In this document: one piece after another, positions 1-6,624 of the stretch | Numbering within the stretch: the first letter of the stretch is position 1 | Layout of the letters: each line of letters begins with the position of its first letter | Origin: Bacteroidota bacterium | GTDB lineage: Bacteria; Bacteroidota; Bacteroidia; Bacteroidales; UBA10428 | NCBI GenBank assembly: GCA_024640925.1 | Contig: JAHEEB010000036.1 | Span: forward strand, 1-8,255 | Reading direction: 5' to 3' | DNA length: 8,255 nucleotides | Position numbers and translations under genes: made by a program | Notes under the pieces: generated by a model | Told to the model about the DNA's origin: nothing | The model's input: the letters and a program-made list of their open reading frames with translations, nothing else | Database searches by the model: none

Positions 1-2
1 GT

Positions 3-710
3 CAGGATTTTGGACAGGTTTCTCTGAAGAACTATGGAATTATAAGACACGATGTAAATGCAAATAAAACGGAACTGGATTTAATAATGGCTATTGATTT
101 CCATTTCGATAATAATATGCTGAATGTTTTCGGAAAAGAAACCGATAGTATTCCAAATCTCGAAGCCGTTGATTTAAATCGCGGTATTTACACTAAGACC
201 TTGAATTCATGGGTGGGTGCAAAACAAGCAACAGCCTATCGAGAAGAATTGACCCTGCTTGGTACGATTAAAAACCTGCCGGAGGAACTTAAACATACAA
301 TTCTCCTGAACGAATTAAAAATGGTTTGGAACAAAGACACCAGATCATATCATTCTGTTGGCAAGATCGGAATTGCAAGTATTAATGGCATACAAATAAA
401 TAAAAAAGTAGAAGGTTTTCTTGAAATCCGCATCAAACGAAGTGGAGATATTTTTGATTTATATCTTCAGCTTGATCCAAAAACCTATTATTATTTTGGT
501 TATACAAGAGGTGTGATGCAAGTACTTTCAAGCAACCGCACATTTGTGGGAACAATTATGGCCATGAAAGAAAAAGACAGAAGGATGGAAACTGACAAGA
601 ATCAAACACCATACAACTTCCTGATTTCTACTGACAGGAAGAAAGATAATTTTTACGTCCGCTGGAAAGATTTAATGCAAGGAAATACAGCCACCGACGA
701 AGAACAATAA
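3..710 (+). CDS. C-terminal part of a conserved Bacteroidota protein of unknown function (5' end outside window)
   Basis: The frame is open from the first complete codon at position 3 to the TAA at 708-710, with no stop before the ATG at 87. The 28 codons before that ATG (beginning QDFGQVSLKNYG) read like ordinary protein that continues into the downstream sequence. I therefore take the ATG as internal and the gene as truncated by the window edge. The visible ~235 residues show no membrane segment and no catalytic motif that I recognise. They are mixed alpha/beta with many charged residues, and include the strings FHFDNNMLNVFGKE, SVGKIGIASINGIQI and PKTYYYFGYTRGVMQ. The tail is polar and acidic (TATDEEQ). 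From memory this resembles the C-terminal domain of long conserved Bacteroidetes proteins that lack a functional name, but I cannot name the family. It converges on the DinB-like gene and is not co-transcribed with anything else visible. Confidence 0.75.
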   Translation, partial: QDFGQVSLKNYGIIRHDVNANKTELDLIMAIDFHFDNNMLNVFGKETDSIPNLEAVDLNRGIYTKTLNSWVGAKQATAYREELTLLGTIKNLPEELKHTILLNELKMVWNKDTRSYHSVGKIGIASINGIQINKKVEGFLEIRIKRSGDIFDLYLQLDPKTYYYFGYTRGVMQVLSSNRTFVGTIMAMKEKDRRMETDKNQTPYNFLISTDRKKDNFYVRWKDLMQGNTATDEEQ

Positions 711-781
711 GAATTTTGTATAAGCATAAAGGTAGAATCAGACTGACAAACACGAAAAAAGTTATAAGATTTTAAGAGGAA

Positions 782-803
782 CAGAAAGAAAAAGCCCTTT
801 CTG
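782..803. terminator. Possible terminator hairpin between convergent genes
   Basis: CAGAAAG at 782-788 and CTTTCTG at 797-803 form a perfect 7-bp stem with an 8-base loop. It lies in the 114-base gap between the plus-strand gene ending at 710 and the minus-strand gene ending at 825, where a terminator is expected. There is no clean run of T directly after the stem on either strand. On the minus strand the T-rich run falls in the loop, followed by TTCCTCTT after the stem. The position supports a terminator more than the sequence does. Confidence 0.35.
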
Positions 804-824
804 AAAACCTGATACAGCTTATGA

Positions 825-1301
825 CTACATGTTCATCAATTCTTCAATCTCATTCAGGTGAAGCTTAAGGTGTCTGAGGTAATCGATTACCATATCTTTT
901 AATGTAACGTGTTTGTTTGTGGCAGTTATCCACTCATATTCAAGCTTACTATTATCCATAATAAGAATAATATAGGAATAATGAAGGTTTAAATATTTCC
1001 ATAACTGAACCAGGCTATTCCAGTCTTCGTGCTGATAATCCTGTATAGCAATCCATTTGTCGTTCATTCCCAGATTAGCATAATCGGGGTATATAAGTGG
1101 ATTTGGCTGATACTGGAGGTGAACAACCCGATGGATATTATTTGTTGCAGAATCAACCATATGACCTGTAATTTGTTTGATTGTCCTGTTCTGATTGTTT
1201 CTTCTTTCTGAGATAACTGCACTGTCAAGTAAAGAAAGCTTTGGCTCCCATTGAAAAATTAATTCTCGGATTCCCTGGCTGATAGGATTGAAATCATCCA
1301 T
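825..1301 (-). CDS. DinB-fold putative metal-dependent protein
   Basis: This is a complete 158-residue protein from an ATG at 1301, the usual size for the DinB-like four-helix-bundle superfamily. Family hallmarks are visible. His47 lies in GHMVDSATNNIHRV at the end of an early helix. A central segment resembles the family's W-x-x-L-V-x-L-W pattern (EDWNSLVQLWKYLN, about residues 92-105). Near the C terminus, TLKDMVIDYLRHLKLHLNEI carries His144 and His148. His47, His144 and His148 are the likely metal-binding triad. Known members of the superfamily are thiol- or nucleophile-dependent transferases and isomerases, but most are uncharacterised, so the substrate cannot be given. There is no signal peptide or membrane segment, so it is probably cytoplasmic. 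It is separated by 175 bases from the operon upstream and has its own promoter candidate, so it is probably a single-gene unit. The family is well supported and the activity is unknown. Confidence 0.8.
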   Translation of the reverse strand: MDDFNPISQGIRELIFQWEPKLSLLDSAVISERRNNQNRTIKQITGHMVDSATNNIHRVVHLQYQPNPLIYPDYANLGMNDKWIAIQDYQHEDWNSLVQLWKYLNLHYSYIILIMDNSKLEYEWITATNKHVTLKDMVIDYLRHLKLHLNEIEELMNM

Positions 1302-1337
1302 AGTTTAATTGATTTAAAGTGAGGAAAACTCGCAATG

Positions 1338-1367
1338 CGAAGATAAAATTTATTCAGGATTAGTCAA
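1338..1367 (-). promoter_or_regulatory. Bacteroidetes-type promoter for the DinB-like gene
   Basis: Read on the minus strand, a TTG (1365-1367) is followed after exactly 19 bases by TATCTTCG (1338-1345). The Bacteroidetes sigma-ABfr consensus is a -33 TTG or TTTG element and a -7 TAnnTTTG element 19-21 bases apart, so the -7 box here has one mismatch. Transcription would start around 1330, giving a leader of about 30 bases before the ATG at 1301. No Shine-Dalgarno sequence precedes that ATG, as is usual in the phylum. Confidence 0.5.
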
Positions 1368-1392
1368 CACGGGAATAAAATTTCTATTACCA

Positions 1393-1408
1393 AAACAAGT
1401 TTGTTTTA
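1393..1408. repeat. Short palindrome in the gap upstream of the DinB-like gene
   Basis: AAAACAA at 1393-1399 is mirrored by TTGTTTT at 1402-1408, with two bases between the arms. It lies between the end of the three-gene operon (1477) and the promoter candidate at 1338-1367, about 25 bases upstream of the -33 element. It could be an operator-like site or a weak stem-loop. It is very AT-rich, so chance is a real possibility. I saw no convincing rho-independent terminator elsewhere in 1302-1476. Confidence 0.3.
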
Positions 1409-1476
1409 TATACGCCTTTCTTGTGAAATAAAACCTAAATCAATAGTCGATTTTAAATTAACATGGCAAAGGAAAC

Positions 1477-2268
1477 TCAATCCTGATTCTTTAGTAACTT
1501 CTGCGCTTCTGAAACTATTGCTTTTGTTTTTCCAAACTTTATAAGAGATTCAATGGTCTCTTTTTTCAGGGGCTTTGTTTCCAAAACAAACTCATGGAAA
1601 TATTTGTCTCCTTGTTTTATGAGTTTCTCAATTTCAACCGGTTTATTGCTGATTTCACGGTATTTGGCAATTAATTCTTCAAGCTTATAATGATCTTCGG
1701 CTGTTTGGGCTGATGTGTCTTGTGTGAAAATCTGCACAATCAACTCGTCTTGCTCTGTTACATATAAAAATGTAAAAAAGGTTTCTTCAAAAGTTAAATA
1801 GGTTTCGGTTATTTTATTCCTGGGAATAAAAGTTTGTTTGGCAAAATAAAAAAGGTCGTTGTTTATTTTTGGAATGCTTGCTTCCGATGCTTTCCAACGG
1901 GGTTTTAAGTTGAGAAATTTAATGTCCTTCTTTTTGAGCATATCAACACATTCATATGTTGTGTTGTCCTGTTCTCTTTTATACATAATACTATAATTGT
2001 ATTGTGCCAGGAAATGGGTTGTTTGGGTGTTGGTCTTCAGATTTTTTTCAACTACGGCAAATTCTATTCTGCTCAATTCTCCAAATTTGAAATGAACTTC
2101 TCCTGTTTTAACACTTGCCCCAAAAATATATAATTCTCTTGGCGTGTTAGTTTTTAATATTTCGCAACTTTTCTCATCTACGGTAATTTTATCAATATAT
2201 ACTGTTTTATTCCCTTTAATCGTAGGGTATTCAACCTCGGGCATGATATTCTTATTAAGTATGTCCAT
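1477..2268 (-). CDS. Unrecognised 263-residue protein, third gene of the SWIM/DUF6493-like operon
   Basis: I do not recognise this family. I chose the ATG at 2268, four bases after the stop of the SWIM gene. The frame stays open upstream to a TTG at 2289, but that would overlap the upstream gene by 17 bases and adds only seven residues (NLKNKQ-like). The protein looks cytoplasmic, with no signal peptide or membrane segment. The N-terminal ~100 residues appear beta-rich (ELYIFGASVKTGEVHFKFGE). A middle region is rich in aromatic residues (LFYFAKQTFIPRN, TFEETFFTFLYVTEQDELIV). The last ~65 residues are helical and full of Lys and Glu (EELIAKYREISNKPVEIEKL), ending KLLKNQD. No catalytic or nucleotide-binding motif is visible. 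The tight spacing means it is probably translated from the same mRNA as the SWIM protein, so it is likely a functional partner, but this is inferred from position only. Confidence 0.7.
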   Translation of the reverse strand: MDILNKNIMPEVEYPTIKGNKTVYIDKITVDEKSCEILKTNTPRELYIFGASVKTGEVHFKFGELSRIEFAVVEKNLKTNTQTTHFLAQYNYSIMYKREQDNTTYECVDMLKKKDIKFLNLKPRWKASEASIPKINNDLFYFAKQTFIPRNKITETYLTFEETFFTFLYVTEQDELIVQIFTQDTSAQTAEDHYKLEELIAKYREISNKPVEIEKLIKQGDKYFHEFVLETKPLKKETIESLIKFGKTKAIVSEAQKLLKNQD

Positions 2269-2272
2269 CTGT

Positions 2273-3631
2273 TTATTCTTTAGGTTCAAATTTCATTTTT
2301 ACAGCCAGTATATGTTTGCACAACCCTCTTTTATTTTGATGATTGGTGTACCATGTGCAGGTACAACGCGAAGATTCGTTTGTAATCAATACTTTATGCA
2401 TGATATCACCAGAGCCTTTTACTTCTGCTTCTATTTTATATTCATCTTTTGAAATTATTTTCACTTCATCTTTTTCAATTAACTTTTGTGCATTCTGATA
2501 GCGTGGATTTAAGCTCTTTAATCGTTGTAATTTAAAAGGAAGTCTTCGGTAAAAATGTTGCTGTGCTATCAGGTCGTAGCCCAATAAACCAATTGAGGAA
2601 AGAGATGCCTGAAGGTTTTCCATAGCAATTGGGTTTATGTCATTTTCGATTGCCAGTAATGTTGAATTAAACATTTCATTTGTTTTGCACTGATGGTTAA
2701 TGCCTATGATCCATTCATCAGGAACATAAGAAACCATATTTTCCAGATTTTTTCCTTCACCTGAAAATCCTCTGTATACACTTGCAGAAAAAGCAAGAAG
2801 CATTTGTATATTACCAAAATGAAGGATTAGTGCAAATCCTTGATCTTCATTATCTCTGTATAACGATAATTCTTTTATGAATGGCAAAAGGGTTTCTACC
2901 ACGCGCAAACGGTGGATTCCACCAATACAGATACTTTTTCCTTTCGGTACCGGAGAAAGTTGAAATCTGCCCGGTTGCTGCTGATTAATAAAATAATCAT
3001 TCTTCACAGGCGTTTTCGGTAAATCCTTGAAAAGCTGCAATGCCTGAACCTGGTTTAACCGGGAAACAAACTCCATTTGCGATAAATAGAGTTGTACATT
3101 GCTTAATCCTTTAATCCACCGGTTGGGCAGGCTGACTTTTTTCTCGGTAGTGGCGACATGCTCTGTACTTATTTTAATATCTTTTTGGCCAACCCCCAGA
3201 ATAAGTTTCTCTGAACGGTTAACCATATTCAGTGCTCTTACCGTAGTATCATTAAAATCAACATTTGTGCAACCCGATGCTAAAAATTCGCCGTCAATTC
3301 CTGTGTCTGATAAATCGATTCTGGAATATACGCTGTTGCATGAGGAGAACGCTTCGAACCTTAGCTGGTTACTTCCAACAGATACTATCGGATCCCGCAA
3401 GCCTGCCGATTGACTCGGGGCCAGTGAAAAATGAGAGCGGACTATTTTTGCGAGAACACTCAAACATTTCGATGCCACGAAAGAATCTTTAATGTTTCCG
3501 TAAAAGAAACATTGTATTTTTTTGTCGTCTTCAACTTCAGTGCAATGCGATAATAAAAACTTTTTTTTATCTGAAGTTTCTTCACTTACAGATGGTGTGG
3601 CATAATTGTATTCAAATTCTTCTGAAATCAT
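2273..3631 (-). CDS. SWIM zinc finger family protein
   Basis: This is a 452-residue protein from an ATG at 3631. The ATG overlaps the stop of the upstream gene as ATGA (3628-3631), so its translation is probably coupled. A SWIM zinc finger sits at the extreme C terminus: Cys423 and Cys425 (CTC), then 12 residues, then Cys438 and His440 (CKH). This fits the CxCx(n)CxH pattern. SWIM domains are predicted to bind DNA or protein partners. The remaining ~400 residues form a body I recognise from Bacteroidetes SWIM proteins: an N-terminal SHCTEVEDDKKIQCFFYGNI region, a RDPIVSVGSNQLRFEAFSSC segment, PNRWIKGL near residue 170, and SLSSIGLLGYDL followed by HFYRRLPFKLQR near residues 345-370. No nuclease or transposase residues stand out. 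The closest functional context known to me is SWIM proteins encoded beside MoxR ATPases, VWA proteins and helical DUF proteins, where the role is unsettled. Confidence 0.85.
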   Translation of the reverse strand: MISEEFEYNYATPSVSEETSDKKKFLLSHCTEVEDDKKIQCFFYGNIKDSFVASKCLSVLAKIVRSHFSLAPSQSAGLRDPIVSVGSNQLRFEAFSSCNSVYSRIDLSDTGIDGEFLASGCTNVDFNDTTVRALNMVNRSEKLILGVGQKDIKISTEHVATTEKKVSLPNRWIKGLSNVQLYLSQMEFVSRLNQVQALQLFKDLPKTPVKNDYFINQQQPGRFQLSPVPKGKSICIGGIHRLRVVETLLPFIKELSLYRDNEDQGFALILHFGNIQMLLAFSASVYRGFSGEGKNLENMVSYVPDEWIIGINHQCKTNEMFNSTLLAIENDINPIAMENLQASLSSIGLLGYDLIAQQHFYRRLPFKLQRLKSLNPRYQNAQKLIEKDEVKIISKDEYKIEAEVKGSGDIMHKVLITNESSRCTCTWYTNHQNKRGLCKHILAVKMKFEPKE

Positions 3632-6315
3632 TTTTTTAATTTTTTCATTTTGATTTCAATTTCTTCAACCATATCTTGTTTTAATGCAGCTAACAATTCG
3701 AGGTAACCAGCAACAATTTTTTTGAAATTTACAGGAATATCATCTTCCTTCACCAATAATATGCATTCCTTTAAAACCTTAAACTGAAATAATTTTACTT
3801 CTTTGGGCAGACCTGTTTTGTCGAGGTATTCGACAAGTCTGTTTACTGGTGCATATTTCTGCACCAGTAAACGTGCCAAAACATTTACCATATATTCCTG
3901 GTTGAATGTATTGTTGGCCATGGAAAACAAAATATACTCCGATGCCAGATCGCGCGATATCTTCTTCTCAAAAAGTAAGCAGACAGCAACATACAACCAT
4001 CCGCTATGACGGACAATTAACCTGTTCCCGAGTATGTATTGAATTGGATAAAGACAATATTCCTGCTCAGTTACTTCATTGCCCGAAGCTGTATCGGGAA
4101 TATAGCGGGTTATTATTGGGTCGACATATTGGGGAACCAGGCTTATCTGGTAATAAATATCAGTTCTGGAGGCCATTATATATGATGAAGGATAGTAAAA
4201 CAGTGGTGGGTAGGTCTCCATCTTTTCTTTGGAATACCAGCGGGTTTCGTTCCATCTTTTATCAATTTTCAATCGATACCATGTCCACTGTTCATCTTTA
4301 TCGACATTTATTTTAAACCCAACAAGAAAAGGTTCAACAACGGAAGGATATTTTCTGGTCGGATAATTTTCAAATTCCTTGTAAACTGCATTTGGATTTC
4401 TTGTTCGTGCAACTTGGGTCCATAATGGAAGAAGTGTTTCTTCAATTTCCATTGTTTCTGTAATTCCAAAAAAGTATTGAATTGCTTTTGCATAGTTGCC
4501 TTTTAGCTTTTTCGTTTTTTCTTTTATATTGTCATTGACGAAAGTTAATGAGGTTCGGTTCGTTGCAACAATTAAATCTTCAATGTCGATGTTTTCCCTG
4601 TTTTGTTCGTACAACAAAATGCGGTCGACCAACACTTCGGGGTGAATATAAAATGGCAAATGAGTGGGTGTTGATAAAAAGGGGAGGTTGTTGTGTTTTT
4701 TTAATTTGTCGAACAATAAAACACATTTCTTTCTTAAGAAAGGAATGGCATATCCTTCCCGTTCTTTAACGGTCTTTTTATAGTTGCTTTCCTGATTATT
4801 TATCCAGTTTTCGAAAAACTCAGTAAAAAAGATCATCGTCTCTATTTCCCAGAATCGGCCAAACAGCTGCTTTGTGTATGGTTTTAACTGTTTTACAAAG
4901 TCGACAGGTATTTGATCCTGAAGCTGGTTAAGTCCTTCTAAAAACAAATCGATATCAGTTGCCGATTTTGTATTTATACATGTACCGATGTGAAAAAGCA
5001 AATCGTTCCAGCCGGAAGGCATGGAAACAGGCTGAAATTCCTCATATACTGGTACAGGCAATTCCTCAACAACATCAAGGTCTTTGATGCCTAAGATATC
5101 TTTTGTTTTTTGCTTTAAGGACGAAACATAGGGTGTGATGATTTCTTCCAATAATTCGTGTTTGGCATATTTAAGAATCAACTCAGCTGTTTTTGTCTGA
5201 ACTTTTAAATCGGTTTGGATTAATGCCAGACAGATTAGGTTAGGGATTTCTTTTTGTACCGCTGGTTTATTTTTAGTCTCCTTCTCAATTATTTCAAGGA
5301 TGGTAATTATAGCTTTTTCACACTTTTCTTTTGTAAATACTGCCTGGGAATTTGAAATAAATGCTTCGAAATTAAATTGTTTATCGGAGCATATGGTATT
5401 TATTGTTTTTACAGAAAAGTTTATAATGCTGTAATTGTCGGAGTTTAATACTGAAAATAGCAGATTTTGATATTCAAGGTATTCCTGTTTTGTGGGTTTA
5501 AATAACTCTATTAACCTGATATGCCAGTCGAGATGAGGTTTTTTCCAGTTGTTGAGAAGCGATTCCAACAGATGTTTAATAATTACCCGATCTGTAATGG
5601 CTTTTTTTTCAATGAGTATTTTAAATACTTCGGTCCAGTATGCATCTGCTTTTAAGCTCATTCCATTGGGATAATCGAGGCTATCACATTTGATGCGGTC
5701 TAATACCGGTATTTCGTATTTATAGAATTGCAGGAATACTTTGTTTATCAGATCCGGATTCTCAAGGAGGAAATCAGCATCGTCGATATGGTTATTGTCG
5801 AAGCCATAAATAATAAATAAACGGCGCACGAAGAATTCTTCATCAAACGACATCCAGCCGTGTTCATAAAGTTTCCACAATACTTTAAAGTCCGCATTAA
5901 AAAACCTGTCTTTCAATAGTTTCTTAAAATGCAGATCGAGGTATGTAGGAGGCTGAATTTTAAAGAATTCGACTAAAGGAGCAAAACCAATAGACGGCTG
6001 GAATATATAGAGATATAATGCATCTCTGTTTGGTTGCCCATTTTCTTTTGCCGTTCTTTCTACATCTTCGTAAGTTCTGGTGCAGACTATTTTTGCATAT
6101 TGAAGGAGTGTTCGTATTTTTTGACGGGTATCGTAAAAGTCATTTCTTTTCTTACCGGTAAAAAGATGGCCTTCCTCAATCATTAATTCTTTATCGATAT
6201 CAATCGTGTTTAATTCATCAATTGCTAAAAGTCGTTCTTCTGCATTTAATGAGTTTGCCCAGTTTAATATACCTTGCCAGTTATAGGATTTAATAAGTTG
6301 CCTGATTTCTTTCAT
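3628..6315 (-). CDS. Large helical protein resembling the DUF6493 family
   Basis: I chose the ATG at 6315, giving 895 residues beginning MKEIRQLIKSYNWQ. The frame extends five codons further to a TTG at 6330, which I consider unlikely as a start. The protein is almost entirely predicted helix, with alternating hydrophobic and charged stretches that suggest HEAT/ARM-like repeats. There is no P-loop, zinc finger, signal peptide or clear membrane segment. A distinctive aromatic region lies at about residues 675-720 (DEQWTWYRLKIDKRW, PPLFYYPSSY). The tail is basic (MKKLKK). Length, helical make-up and its place directly before a SWIM gene match proteins labelled DUF6493 in my recollection; the family label is not certain. 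It is the first gene of the operon and overlaps the SWIM start by four bases. It may act as a scaffold for the other two products (inference). Two stem-loops lie inside the coding sequence near its 3' end. Confidence 0.75.
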   Translation of the reverse strand: MKEIRQLIKSYNWQGILNWANSLNAEERLLAIDELNTIDIDKELMIEEGHLFTGKKRNDFYDTRQKIRTLLQYAKIVCTRTYEDVERTAKENGQPNRDALYLYIFQPSIGFAPLVEFFKIQPPTYLDLHFKKLLKDRFFNADFKVLWKLYEHGWMSFDEEFFVRRLFIIYGFDNNHIDDADFLLENPDLINKVFLQFYKYEIPVLDRIKCDSLDYPNGMSLKADAYWTEVFKILIEKKAITDRVIIKHLLESLLNNWKKPHLDWHIRLIELFKPTKQEYLEYQNLLFSVLNSDNYSIINFSVKTINTICSDKQFNFEAFISNSQAVFTKEKCEKAIITILEIIEKETKNKPAVQKEIPNLICLALIQTDLKVQTKTAELILKYAKHELLEEIITPYVSSLKQKTKDILGIKDLDVVEELPVPVYEEFQPVSMPSGWNDLLFHIGTCINTKSATDIDLFLEGLNQLQDQIPVDFVKQLKPYTKQLFGRFWEIETMIFFTEFFENWINNQESNYKKTVKEREGYAIPFLRKKCVLLFDKLKKHNNLPFLSTPTHLPFYIHPEVLVDRILLYEQNRENIDIEDLIVATNRTSLTFVNDNIKEKTKKLKGNYAKAIQYFFGITETMEIEETLLPLWTQVARTRNPNAVYKEFENYPTRKYPSVVEPFLVGFKINVDKDEQWTWYRLKIDKRWNETRWYSKEKMETYPPLFYYPSSYIMASRTDIYYQISLVPQYVDPIITRYIPDTASGNEVTEQEYCLYPIQYILGNRLIVRHSGWLYVAVCLLFEKKISRDLASEYILFSMANNTFNQEYMVNVLARLLVQKYAPVNRLVEYLDKTGLPKEVKLFQFKVLKECILLVKEDDIPVNFKKIVAGYLELLAALKQDMVEEIEIKMKKLKK
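3808..3841. repeat. Inverted repeat (stem-loop 1) inside the DUF6493-like gene
   Basis: TTGTCGA at 3818-3824 pairs perfectly with TCGACAA at 3830-3836 around a five-base loop. Outside it, CAGAC at 3808-3812 pairs with GTCTG at 3837-3841. The left side carries a five-base bulge (3813-3817) that the right side lacks. That makes 12 base pairs in total. It codes for about VEYLDKTGL in the minus-strand gene, so it is constrained by the protein as well. Confidence 0.6.
3841..3872. repeat. Perfect 13-bp inverted repeat (stem-loop 2) inside the DUF6493-like gene
   Basis: GTTTACTGGTGCA at 3841-3853 is the exact reverse complement of TGCACCAGTAAAC at 3860-3872, with a six-base loop (TATTTC on the plus strand). 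It directly abuts stem-loop 1 and sits about 210 bases before the SWIM gene's start on the mRNA. The codons here read about RLLVQKYAPVNR, with no low-complexity sequence that would explain the symmetry. It is the strongest stem I found in the window. Confidence 0.75.
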
Positions 6316-6451
6316 AATAAGTAATAACAAATATCTGTGAGACTAAAATAGTAATTTTTGGTTCTCAGATAAACAGGAATCTAAGTATTTAAAAATTTAT
6401 TTGTGATGGGTGAGCTGTGATGAGTGATAAGTGAAGAGTGAACCTCCACCC
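6316..6451. other. Upstream region of the three-gene operon
   Basis: This is the likely leader and promoter region for the operon starting at 6315. The only promoter-like element I find is GATATTTG on the minus strand (6328-6335), one mismatch from TAnnTTTG. It has no TTG 19-21 bases upstream and would give a leader of only about ten bases, so I do not call a promoter. The stretch 6343-6402 is plain AT-rich sequence. The heptamer repeat and G-rich tract, listed separately, occupy the rest. No Shine-Dalgarno sequence precedes the ATG at 6315. Confidence 0.4.
6403..6442. repeat. Degenerate heptanucleotide tandem repeat, consensus GTGANNN
   Basis: Five consecutive seven-base units and a partial sixth all begin with GTGA at exact seven-base spacing (6403, 6410, 6417, 6424, 6431, 6438). 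The variable ends are TGG, GCT, TGA, TAA and AGA with the leading base after GTGA included in the unit; the nearest consensus is GTGATGA. There are no indels across the array. It lies 88-127 bases upstream of the operon's ATG at 6315. Similar degenerate heptamer arrays occur between genes in several bacterial groups; their role is unknown. Confidence 0.75.
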
Positions 6452-6479
6452 TTCCCCTACCCCAAACCTTCCATTACCC
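6449..6479 (-). other. G-rich tract with quadruplex potential
   Basis: On the minus strand this holds four runs of at least three G: 6477-6479, 6460-6463, 6454-6457 and 6449-6451. They are separated by loops of 13, 2 and 2 bases, and further GG pairs lie at 6471-6472, 6467-6468, 6446-6447 and 6443-6444. The plus strand is free of G from 6441 to about 6482. This stands out in an AT-rich window. It overlaps the end of the ATPase remnant, where it would encode a Gly-rich stretch ending GRFGVGE, so part of the G-richness may simply be coding. Confidence 0.45.
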
Positions 6480-6598
6480 TTAGCCAAACCCTTATCAACT
6501 TCAATAATAACATCCACATCATGGGCAAAATCCTGTTTGCCCCGGAAGTTGCCTTCTTTTGTAGTATGGAAGATAAAGATGAAAGCGGTTTTTGGAAT
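6452..6598 (-). pseudogene. C-terminal remnant of a RecA/RadA-like ATPase
   Basis: The minus strand encodes about 49 residues beginning IPKTAFIFIFH. They include TTKEGNFRG, FAHDVDVIIEV and KGNGRFGVGE. The order and spacing match the late part of the RecA-fold core in RadA-type ATPases: the HVTKEG motif, the G followed by H-x-VD-x-V strand, and the KNRFG motif. The Walker A and B region and everything before it are missing. The frame has no ATG and is closed by a stop upstream, within the end of the neighbouring gene. Downstream it runs through the G-rich tract and heptamer repeat to a stop at 6389-6391, with no family-like residues. I read it as a gene relic and not a functional gene. It could have been cut by the arrival of the low-GC gene next to it. 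The motif match is by eye. Confidence 0.6.
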
Positions 6599-6624
6599 CT
6601 TTAATATTTCTATTATTAAGAATG

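Noticed and set aside
2266..2289. TTG at 2289 as the start of the third operon gene
   Set aside because: It would overlap the SWIM coding sequence by 17 bases, while an ATG four bases after the SWIM stop is available.
2144..2452. Plus-strand open frame with a hydrophobic, membrane-like translation
   Set aside because: It lies antisense across the SWIM gene and its neighbour. Its Phe-rich character comes from reading A-rich minus-strand codons backwards, and it has no start context.
3099..3492. Two overlapping plus-strand open frames
   Set aside because: Both are antisense to the SWIM gene, which has recognisable conserved segments on the minus strand over the same bases.
3803..4769. Several short open frames of 61-136 codons on both strands
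   Set aside because: All lie within the DUF6493-like coding sequence in other frames and show no domain-like pattern.
6328..6335. GATATTTG as a -7 promoter element for the three-gene operon
   Set aside because: One mismatch, no TTG at 19-21 bases upstream, and it would leave a leader of only about ten bases.
6403..6442. CRISPR-like array
   Set aside because: The period is only seven bases with no spacers, and no cas genes are present; it is a short tandem repeat.
6602..6620. AT-only imperfect stem (TTAATA / TATTAA) just after the stop of the right-hand gene as a terminator
   Set aside because: There are no G-C pairs and no T run afterwards, so it is too weak to support.
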